DNA of 5,004 nucleotides, taken from Candidatus Woesearchaeota archaeon (GTDB lineage: Archaea; Nanobdellota; Nanobdellia; Woesearchaeales; UBA583). This document shows, in pieces, positions 1 through 4,460 of the stretch. The notes below the pieces were generated by a model, which was not told where the DNA came from, made no database searches, and saw only the letters and a program-made list of their open reading frames with translations. Made by a program: the position numbers and the translations under genes. Location of the stretch: positions 1 to 5,004 of the forward strand of contig SKGP01000044.1 in assembly GCA_007117405.1 (NCBI GenBank), in the 5' to 3' direction. Each line of letters begins with the position of its first letter. Positions within the stretch are counted from its first letter, which is position 1.

Positions 1-4
1 TAAT

Positions 5-403
5 TTATCTAACAATCTGTGTTGATGAATAAACACCTTGTGATGTTACTACAACAACATCTACTACTTGTCCTTGAGTTATTGAGGCATTACAAGTCGG
101 AATATCATATGCACCAACATTTGGTGTTATATTTTCTGGAAAACCACCACAGGATACACCATTTACAGTTATTGCAGATGCTTCAATATCTTCTGCAGCA
201 GCATTCTTCAAGTAAACTTGATTCATTTCTAGTCTCTCAACTGTGATTGGAACACCTTGTGCCCCTTTACTTTCTGTATCTGCAAGAACACCACTCTGAA
301 AAGTGTTGTACCATGCCTGAAATCCTACTACCGCTACAACTGCCACTACTAAAAGAAGTGCTGTTGCAACTACTGGACTAATTGCTTTTTTATTATATAC
401 CAT
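5..403 (-). CDS. archaeal type IV pilin-like secreted protein (class III signal peptide)
   Basis: This 132-residue protein begins MVYNKKAISPVVATALLL, followed by an unbroken hydrophobic helix to about residue 28 and then the aromatic stretch FQAWYNTF. A short basic head, an A-I-S-P-V motif and a pilin helix are the hallmark of archaeal type IV pilin/archaellin-like proteins. These are processed by a prepilin peptidase near A7 and assembled through the helix at the outer face of the membrane. The rest (about 40-132) is beta-rich and polar. It has two cysteines (C85, C104) that could form a disulfide and two N-glycosylation sequons (N91-I-T, N105-A-S), as expected of an extracellular domain. 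The ATG at 403-401 has no strong Shine-Dalgarno. A CTTTTAAAA element lies about 49 bases upstream, so the gene probably has its own promoter. No assembly ATPase or membrane platform gene is in view, so it may be a pilus subunit or a membrane-anchored surface protein. Confidence 0.85.
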   Translation of the reverse strand: MVYNKKAISPVVATALLLVVAVVAVVGFQAWYNTFQSGVLADTESKGAQGVPITVERLEMNQVYLKNAAAEDIEASAITVNGVSCGGFPENITPNVGAYDIPTCNASITQGQVVDVVVVTSQGVYSSTQIVR

Positions 404-445
404 TTTTAAACCATTAATTTGTTATTTGGTCTGTAAGAATTTTCA

Positions 446-456
446 AATTTTAAAAG
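446..456 (-). promoter_or_regulatory. putative TATA-box promoter of the pilin-like gene
   Basis: On the minus strand the sequence reads CTTTTAAAATT, an archaeal TATA-like element. Its centre is about 49 bases before the ATG at 403. Transcription starting the usual 25 or so bases downstream would leave a leader of roughly 20-25 bases. It sits in the 88-base gap after the coiled-coil gene that ends at 492, so the pilin can be transcribed separately. In such A+T-rich DNA a chance match is possible. Confidence 0.4.
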
Positions 457-491
457 ATTAAATAAATTCCTTGTCATTAAATAGTTGTGAA

Positions 492-1448
492 TTATCTTAA
501 AAGCTCTAGTTTTCTAAGTTTAGAATCTATATTAATTATTCTTTCAGAAGTTGGCATTTGAGAAACATCCTCTCTGAAGTTTTGTCTTCCTATAACCTCA
601 ACTCTCATATCTTCAAGAGTTCTTCTATCAGAATTATCTTGGTGATTATTTAAAGGAGAAGATGGAGAAGAAATCAAAGATTTCTTTATTAATTCTTCAT
701 CTCTACTTATCTTTGAAACTTGTCTTTCAAGATTCAATAGGTTTTCAGAAAGCTCCCTGCTTATTTTTGCCATATCACTTTCAACTTTTGAAATACTATC
801 AGATTCAAAGTTATTATTCTGCTTTGTATTTTGAGTAGTATTTGAAATTTGCTTACTATAATTATCAAATTTTTCTTTACTAGTTTCATTTAACAATGAC
901 AAACCTACCTCTATTTTATGAATACGAGAATCAACGTTTTTCATTGTTGAATTAAAATTCTCTGTCATCTTATCAAACTTTTTTTCAAATTCTAATAGAA
1001 TTTTTACATCTCCATTTTTGAAAAATTCGTTTAATGATGCTGTTGACTCCATAAACTGACTATGATCTTTACTTATTTTATTAAATTCTTTTTGAATATT
1101 CACCATCTGTGATGAAATCTCTTCTACATAGTTTCCAAAACTGCTTTTCATATCCATAAGCATTCTTGATTGAAAAGTACTTAATTGAGTAAGAAATGCT
1201 TTTTGTTCTTGCTTCATAAGATTTATAGCGATTCCTTCTACTTCAGAACTAATATTTTTTCTAAGAAGTGCAACCTCAGTTCTTAAATCAGATAAATTGC
1301 TTGCAAATAGAGTTAAATACTCAGCACCTACTTCATCATTTGATTTAGAAAAATCAGTTACTGAACTTATTGAAATACCTGTCAAATGTTTTTCTAGTTC
1401 TTTATTGTACTTTTGCAATTCTTCTATTACTTTTTTTTTAGCAACCAT
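492..1448 (-). CDS. coiled-coil protein of unknown function, 318 aa
   Basis: I do not recognise a named family. Numbering from the ATG at 1448-1446, the protein (MVAKKKVIEEL...) has no signal peptide or membrane helix and looks cytoplasmic. Residues about 4-20 and 40-250 are long charged helices with heptad-like spacing of Leu, Ile, Met and Phe, typical of coiled coils. A Ser/Pro/Asn/Asp-rich break follows at about 258-275. A conserved-looking C-terminal segment (about 276-318) ends in the amphipathic helix ERIINIDSKLRKLELLR. The preceding gene stops at 1451, two bases before this ATG, so the two are almost certainly co-transcribed and translationally coupled. A GTG at 1460-1458 in the same frame would add four residues and overlap the upstream gene by 10 bases. 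The ATG is preferred because it is the stronger codon and directly follows the stop. A structural or scaffolding role, for example at the membrane or with the nearby pilin, is only inference. Archaellum FlaC/D/E-type scaffolds are also coiled coils, but I see no diagnostic FlaD/E domain. Confidence 0.8.
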   Translation of the reverse strand: MVAKKKVIEELQKYNKELEKHLTGISISSVTDFSKSNDEVGAEYLTLFASNLSDLRTEVALLRKNISSEVEGIAINLMKQEQKAFLTQLSTFQSRMLMDMKSSFGNYVEEISSQMVNIQKEFNKISKDHSQFMESTASLNEFFKNGDVKILLEFEKKFDKMTENFNSTMKNVDSRIHKIEVGLSLLNETSKEKFDNYSKQISNTTQNTKQNNNFESDSISKVESDMAKISRELSENLLNLERQVSKISRDEELIKKSLISSPSSPLNNHQDNSDRRTLEDMRVEVIGRQNFREDVSQMPTSERIINIDSKLRKLELLR

Positions 1449-1450
1449 TT

Positions 1451-2023
1451 TTACAACCACTTCTTCTTTTCATCAGACTGTTTTTTTCCAAAACCCAAGA
1501 AACCCTTTTTTTCTTCTTTCTTATCTGCTTGAGAATTTGGATTTGAAGATGAATCTGAAAGATTATTAATCTTATCTTCAACTTTAAAAGAAGGAGGAGG
1601 TGGAAGTTTAGAACTCTGTTCAGGAATAGGTGCTGGAGATGGAGCTTTTGTTGAAGGCATAGAGATTGGTTGAGGCGTAATGGTGGAAGTGTGTGACATT
1701 GTTTTAAGAGAAGTTACTTTTTCCAAAAGAAGGTCCATCTTTTCATTTAATGCTGTATCTATTGAAGTTAATTTTTCTTCCAATGAAGACACTTTATCTT
1801 CAATAGAATTTCCTTCTGTTTCATCTTTATGGGAATTCTCATCATTAGCCTCCTTGAATATTTTCACTAAAAAATCTAATTTTGAATTTATCTCAAACAA
1901 AAAGTTAGTCAACTCGTCCTTATTTTTCTTACTTAAAGATTCTATAAGTAATTTTTGCTTAATTTTCAACTGCTCAAATTCCTTTATAAAATCTACATCC
2001 CTACTTAAAGAAGATTTATCCAT
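1451..2023 (-). CDS. coiled-coil protein with proline-rich linker and basic tail, 190 aa, unknown function
   Basis: This is not a family I can name. It has three visible parts. Residues 1-107 are helical and highly charged with heptad-like hydrophobics, probably two coiled-coil segments broken by a polar stretch at about 60-72. Residues 112-146 form a Thr/Ser/Pro/Ala-rich flexible linker ending in a run of four prolines (LPPPPSF). Residues 147-190 are a polar Ser/Asn stretch and then a Lys-rich tail holding KKGFLGFGKKQ and finishing KKKWL. There is no signal peptide or membrane span. The Gly/Phe patch flanked by lysines could be a short docking or membrane-surface motif. It is the first gene of a two-gene unit, and its TAA at 1453-1451 abuts the start of the 318-aa coiled-coil gene, which suggests partner proteins. 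The ATG at 2023-2021 has no Shine-Dalgarno and only A+T-rich sequence before it. Confidence 0.8.
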   Translation of the reverse strand: MDKSSLSRDVDFIKEFEQLKIKQKLLIESLSKKNKDELTNFLFEINSKLDFLVKIFKEANDENSHKDETEGNSIEDKVSSLEEKLTSIDTALNEKMDLLLEKVTSLKTMSHTSTITPQPISMPSTKAPSPAPIPEQSSKLPPPPSFKVEDKINNLSDSSSNPNSQADKKEEKKGFLGFGKKQSDEKKKWL

Positions 2024-2043
2024 ATTAATTTAATAAAATAAAA

Positions 2044-2053
2044 TAATTATAAT
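2044..2053 (-). promoter_or_regulatory. possible promoter of the coiled-coil gene pair
   Basis: The minus strand reads ATTATAATTA, centred about 25 bases before the ATG at 2023. That spacing would fit a TATA box driving a leaderless transcript. The whole 58-base gap is A+T-rich, so the match is weak evidence. The alternative is read-through from enolase past the T-rich tract at 2079-2069. Confidence 0.25.
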
Positions 2054-2068
2054 AATTAGTAACCCCTG

Positions 2069-2079
2069 AAAAATAAAAA
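2069..2079 (-). terminator. putative T-tract terminator after enolase
   Basis: Reading the minus strand, TTTTTATTTTT begins three bases past the enolase TAA (2084-2082). Oligo-T in the non-template strand is sufficient to terminate archaeal RNA polymerase, and no hairpin is needed. This suggests that enolase and the downstream coiled-coil genes are separate transcription units. Confidence 0.5.
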
Positions 2080-2081
2080 CT

Positions 2082-3371
2082 TTATTTTTTACTATATATG
2101 TTCAAAAGTTTGTTGTATTTTGCAACTCTCTCACCTCTTGCGGGTGCTCCAATTTTAATTGAGGAAGAAAGTCCAACTGCCAAATCAGATATAAAATCAT
2201 CACTTGTCTCACCTGAACGATGAGAGACTATAGTATGCCAACCTGCTCCATTTGCCATAGAGAAAGCTTTTAAACTTTCACTTAAAGTTCCAATTTGATT
2301 TATTTTTAAAAGAAGAGAAGAGCATAAATTTTTTTCCATCGCCATACTTATTCTAGAAGGATTTGTAACAAGCAAATCATCTCCCACTACAATTATTTTT
2401 GAATCTTTATTAAAAGGGTTTTGGACTATTGTTGTTGGCAAATTATTCATAAAGTAAGCAAAACCTTCAAAATCATCTTCTGCAAAAGGGTCTTCTATTG
2501 AAACTATTGGATATTTAGCAACCAAATCTGAATAGTAAGCAGAAAGTTTTTTGTAATCTAGTTTAAGACCTGGTTCAACTTCATATAACTTCAAATCAGC
2601 ATCATAAAAATCAGAAGCAGCACTATCCAAAGCAATTGTTACTAATCCTTCATAATTTGCTTTTTTTACCGCTTCAACTATTAAATTTAATGCCTCCTCT
2701 GCTTTAGATATTGATGGAGCAAATCCTCCTTCATCACCAACTGCAGTGTCATTTTTACCATATTTTTCTTCGATTATAGATTTTAATTCATGATAAATCT
2801 CAGAAATTGCCCTAATTTTTTCAATTGGACTTCCATTAGTAGGAACTATCATAAATTCTTGAATATTTAACTTATTCCCACTATGAAGACCACCATTTAT
2901 AATATTGGCAAAAAGGTGAATATCTTCGAGATTTCTAACTTTTTTGTTTTCCATATTGATTTTGAATGCAACCCTTCTCAAATACTCATAAATTGGAAGA
3001 CTGAAATGCATAGCACAAGCTTTTGCAAATGCAACACTAATTCCAAGAATCGCATTTGCGCCTAGTATCTCTTTATTTTGAGAACCATCTGTTGCTATTA
3101 AAAAACTGTCTAAAGATTCTTGAGTAAAATCTTGATTTAAAAGTTTTTCTCTAAGATTTAAAACATTCTCAACTGCTCGCATTACAGACTTTCCATGATA
3201 AAAATTCATATTTTCATCCCTTAATTCATGGGCCTCATGAATTCCTGTAGATGCGCCCGAAGGAACTTGAAAAGAACCTTTTGAACCATCCTCTAAAATT
3301 ACATCTACCTGCAAAGTAGGATTTGCTCTAGAATCTAATATCTGAATAGCATTTAAATTAATAATTTTCAT
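2082..3371 (-). CDS. eno: enolase (phosphopyruvate hydratase)
   Basis: Enolase interconverts 2-phosphoglycerate and phosphoenolpyruvate in cytoplasmic glycolysis/gluconeogenesis, using Mg2+. The 429-residue length is normal. The N-terminal capping domain shows DSRANPT (13-19), the SGASTG loop (38-43) and ELRD (49-52), then LGANAILG (103-110). The barrel domain keeps NIINGG with H163, the QEFM motif with E172, VGDEGG with E214 (proton donor by family homology) and the metal ligands D249 (ALDSAAS), E293 (SIEDP) and D331 (VGDDL). It also keeps the catalytic base K356 (LLKINQIGT), the HRSGET signature (384-389) and K406 (SIKIGAP). All key active-site residues are therefore present and the enzyme should be active. 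Oddities: Ala16 stands where the family nearly always has Gly (DSRGNPT), and there are roughly ten extra residues before VGDDL (about 311-325). The ATG at 3371-3369 gives the expected MKI.. start. There is no Shine-Dalgarno, and a TATA-like element upstream suggests its own promoter. Confidence 0.97.
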   Translation of the reverse strand: MKIINLNAIQILDSRANPTLQVDVILEDGSKGSFQVPSGASTGIHEAHELRDENMNFYHGKSVMRAVENVLNLREKLLNQDFTQESLDSFLIATDGSQNKEILGANAILGISVAFAKACAMHFSLPIYEYLRRVAFKINMENKKVRNLEDIHLFANIINGGLHSGNKLNIQEFMIVPTNGSPIEKIRAISEIYHELKSIIEEKYGKNDTAVGDEGGFAPSISKAEEALNLIVEAVKKANYEGLVTIALDSAASDFYDADLKLYEVEPGLKLDYKKLSAYYSDLVAKYPIVSIEDPFAEDDFEGFAYFMNNLPTTIVQNPFNKDSKIIVVGDDLLVTNPSRISMAMEKNLCSSLLLKINQIGTLSESLKAFSMANGAGWHTIVSHRSGETSDDFISDLAVGLSSSIKIGAPARGERVAKYNKLLNIYSKK

Positions 3372-3429
3372 ATATATTAGTTTAATTAGAATAATTTAAT
3401 TAGTTTTATTACTACTAGTAAAGAAAGTG

Positions 3430-3438
3430 ATTTAAAAG
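3430..3438 (-). promoter_or_regulatory. putative TATA-box promoter of enolase
   Basis: The minus strand reads CTTTTAAAT, with its centre about 63 bases before the enolase ATG, in the 88-base gap after the 75-aa gene. It resembles the elements before the pilin, 75-aa and eS17 genes. A nearer A+T-rich match (ATTAAATTATT, 3401-3391) sits about 25 bases from the ATG and would give a leaderless mRNA instead. The sequence alone cannot choose between them. Confidence 0.35.
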
Positions 3439-3459
3439 AATTGATTAGATTACTTTGAA

Positions 3460-3687
3460 TTATAAACCACTATCAATTTCAGATAATGCTTTAATAATGT
3501 CTTCTTTCTTGTCTTTTCCAAATAAAATATTTGTCTTGTATCTTTTTTGACCTTCATCAGTATACCAACCTTTTGAAATTCCAATAAATAAATTTTCACC
3601 TTCAGGAGGCTGTTTTATATTAATTTCAACAAAATTGTTCCCACCAACCTCAACAGTTGTCTGCTTTAAAGTTTTCCATTCTGCCAT
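3460..3687 (-). CDS. small protein, possible PC4/Pur-like ssDNA-binding fold, 75 aa
   Basis: I do not recognise this by name with certainty. The 75 residues run as alternating polar/hydrophobic segments predicted as beta strands: TTVEVGG (10-16), NFVEINIKQ (18-26), LFIGISKGWYTDEG (33-46) and KRYKTNILF (48-56). A short C-terminal helix follows (KEDIIKALSEI, 61-71). Several strands, then a single helix, with a turn of the form W/Y-x-D-E-G followed by basic residues, resembles the PC4 / Pur-alpha class of small dimeric single-stranded nucleic-acid-binding domains, which act in transcription or replication. The likeness is by eye and could be superficial. There is no signal peptide, membrane helix or cysteine, so it should be cytoplasmic. 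The ATG start is clear, with a TATA-like element about 44 bases upstream. It is divergent from the eS17-eL14 operon, from which it is separated by 194 bases. Confidence 0.8.
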   Translation of the reverse strand: MAEWKTLKQTTVEVGGNNFVEINIKQPPEGENLFIGISKGWYTDEGQKRYKTNILFGKDKKEDIIKALSEIDSGL

Positions 3688-3726
3688 TTTGTTTTATCCA
3701 ATTCAATACTTAAATTGCGAGACTTG

Positions 3727-3735
3727 AATTTAAAG
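3727..3735 (-). promoter_or_regulatory. putative TATA-box promoter of the 75-aa gene
   Basis: The minus strand reads CTTTAAATT with its centre about 44 bases before the ATG at 3687. This predicts a leader of roughly 18 bases. A second A+T-rich candidate (ATTTAAGT, 3714-3707) is about 24 bases from the ATG and would give a leaderless transcript. Confidence 0.35.
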
Positions 3736-3791
3736 TATAGTAATTTAGTTAAAACTATTAATTTAAAAGCCTTTGGTTAAAAATTGGATAA

Positions 3792-3804
3792 AAATCTTTA
3801 AAAA
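3792..3804 (+). repeat. second exact copy of the 13-base TATA-like element
   Basis: AAATCTTTAAAAA here is identical to the copy at 3845-3857, 53 bases downstream. It could be an alternative promoter for eS17-eL14 giving a leader of about 55 bases, a protein-binding site, or a chance duplicate in A+T-rich DNA. Confidence 0.4.
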
Positions 3805-3844
3805 AGTGGCAATAAATTCGGAAAAATTAAATCATTATACAGAG

Positions 3845-3857
3845 AAATCTTTAAAAA
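3845..3857 (+). promoter_or_regulatory. TATA box of the eS17-eL14 operon, leaderless configuration
   Basis: The element AAATCTTTAAAAA is preceded by purine-rich AGAG, which could serve as a BRE. The centre of CTTTAAAAA lies about 29 bases before the ATG at 3882. As archaeal transcription normally starts about 25-30 bases after the TATA centre, the mRNA should begin at or within a few bases of the start codon. The absence of any Shine-Dalgarno before this ATG agrees. Confidence 0.55.
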
Positions 3858-3881
3858 TGCTCTATCACTCTTTATTGTATA

Positions 3882-4082
3882 ATGGGTAGAGTTAAAAGCA
3901 CATTTGTTAAAACCTCTTCAAAGAAAATCTATGGAAGTGGTAAAGAAGAGTTTACTGACAATTTTGAAAAAAATAAGGAGATTGTAAATAAATACGCAAC
4001 AATCCCCTCAAAAAAAATGAAAAATTCAGTTGTCGGGTATATCACAAGACTTGTGAAGAAAGAAAAGACAGAGGGCAACTAA
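3882..4082 (+). CDS. rps17e: 30S ribosomal protein eS17
   Basis: eS17 is a small-subunit ribosomal protein found in archaea and eukaryotes and absent from bacteria. The 66-residue product starts MGRVKSTFVK, as the family does (MGxVRTxxVK). It has the central F-T-x-x-F-x-x-N-K motif (24-32, with N31 and K32) and the signature IPSKKMKNSVVGYITRLVK (41-59), matching the family pattern of IPSKK-[LM]-[RK]-N, then GY[IV]T. Archaeal eS17 is usually about 60-70 residues, without the eukaryotic C-terminal extension, so this is full length. The ATG is preceded by a TATA box at leaderless spacing. The stop is seven bases before the eL14 start, so the two are very likely co-transcribed. Confidence 0.95.
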   Translation: MGRVKSTFVKTSSKKIYGSGKEEFTDNFEKNKEIVNKYATIPSKKMKNSVVGYITRLVKKEKTEGN

Positions 4083-4089
4083 TTGAAAA

Positions 4090-4416
4090 ATGATTGAAAT
4101 TGGAAGACTATGTATAAAAACAGCAGGAAGAGATGCTATGCAACACTGTGTAGTTATTGAAATAATTGATGATAATTATGTTCTTGTTGATGGTAACACT
4201 AGAAGAAAAAAAGTAAATAAATCTCACCTTGAGCCTTTAAATAAAGTTTTAAGTGTTAAAAAAGGAGCGGATACAAAAACAGTTCATGAAGAACTGAAAA
4301 AAGCAGGAATCGAGATTAGAGTTAGAGGAGAAGCAAAAAAGCCTAAGCCTCAAGTAAAAAAAGCTGTACCTGAAAAGAAAACAGATAAAAAAAATTCAAA
4401 AAAAAAGAAAGAATAA
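4090..4416 (+). CDS. rpl14e: 50S ribosomal protein eL14 with lysine-rich C-terminal extension
   Basis: eL14 is a large-subunit ribosomal protein of archaea and eukaryotes. Residues 1-56 form the SH3-like KOW-type barrel: IEIGRLCIKTAGRDAMQHCVV (2-22), with the G-R-x-C-x-K-x-A-G-R-[DE] motif, then VIEIIDDNYVLVDG (22-35) and the N-K-S-H-L-E-P motif (43-49). All are family hallmarks. The remainder, from about 57, is a polar helix and then an unstructured Lys/Pro-rich tail (about 82-108) ending in a run of lysines. The 108-residue length exceeds the core domain because of this tail. The tail is encoded by A-rich sequence with runs of eight and nine A's. The gene lies seven bases after eS17. A GAGGG at 4071-4075 is rather far (14 bases) to be a good ribosome site, so coupling to eS17 translation is likely. 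Confidence 0.93.
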   Translation: MIEIGRLCIKTAGRDAMQHCVVIEIIDDNYVLVDGNTRRKKVNKSHLEPLNKVLSVKKGADTKTVHEELKKAGIEIRVRGEAKKPKPQVKKAVPEKKTDKKNSKKKKE

Positions 4417-4417
4417 A

Positions 4418-4425
4418 TTTTTCTT
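4418..4425 (+). terminator. putative T-rich terminator after eL14
   Basis: TTTTTCTT starts two bases after the eL14 TAA (4414-4416), within the 44-base gap between convergent genes. An oligo-T tract of this kind can terminate archaeal transcription. No hairpin is visible. Confidence 0.4.
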
Positions 4426-4460
4426 CAATTATTTCTAACACAATACATCTAAATTCTCAT

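Larger units (their letters stand above)
3688..3881. other. divergent intergenic region with several TATA-like elements
   Basis: This 194-base A+T-rich region separates the minus-strand 75-aa gene from the plus-strand eS17 gene and must hold promoters for both. It contains CTTTAAATT on the minus strand (3735-3727) and two identical 13-base copies of AAATCTTTAAAAA on the plus strand (3792-3804 and 3845-3857). I see no convincing gene or structured RNA in it. Confidence 0.6.

Noticed and set aside
19..246. Open frame of 75 codons on the plus strand
   Set aside because: It lies wholly antisense to the pilin-like gene, and its His/Leu/Gln-rich product is what the antisense of that gene would give.
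404..491. Possible small RNA in the gap before the pilin gene
   Set aside because: I see no stable hairpin or conserved motif, only a TATA-like element and A+T-rich sequence.
1449..1460. GTG start for the 318-aa coiled-coil gene
   Set aside because: It adds only four residues and forces an overlap; the ATG two bases after the upstream stop is the simpler start. It cannot be excluded from sequence alone.
1297..1569. Open frame of 90 codons on the plus strand
   Set aside because: It is antisense to both coiled-coil genes; its Ser/Phe-rich composition reflects reverse-complemented Lys/Glu codons.
1000..2000. Similar DVxxxxEFE stretches in the two coiled-coil proteins, hinting at duplication
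   Set aside because: The likeness covers about ten residues in low-complexity Glu/Lys/Phe helices and is within what coiled coils share by chance.
1680..2033. Open frame of 117 codons on the plus strand
   Set aside because: It is antisense to the 190-aa coiled-coil gene, with low-complexity Ser/Phe/Asn content and no family pattern.
2883..3065. Open frame of 60 codons on the plus strand
   Set aside because: It lies inside the unambiguous enolase gene on the opposite strand.
3806..3889. GTG-initiated small frame of 27 codons overlapping the eS17 start
   Set aside because: It has no ribosome site and no family pattern, and it spans the predicted eS17 TATA box, so translation is unlikely.
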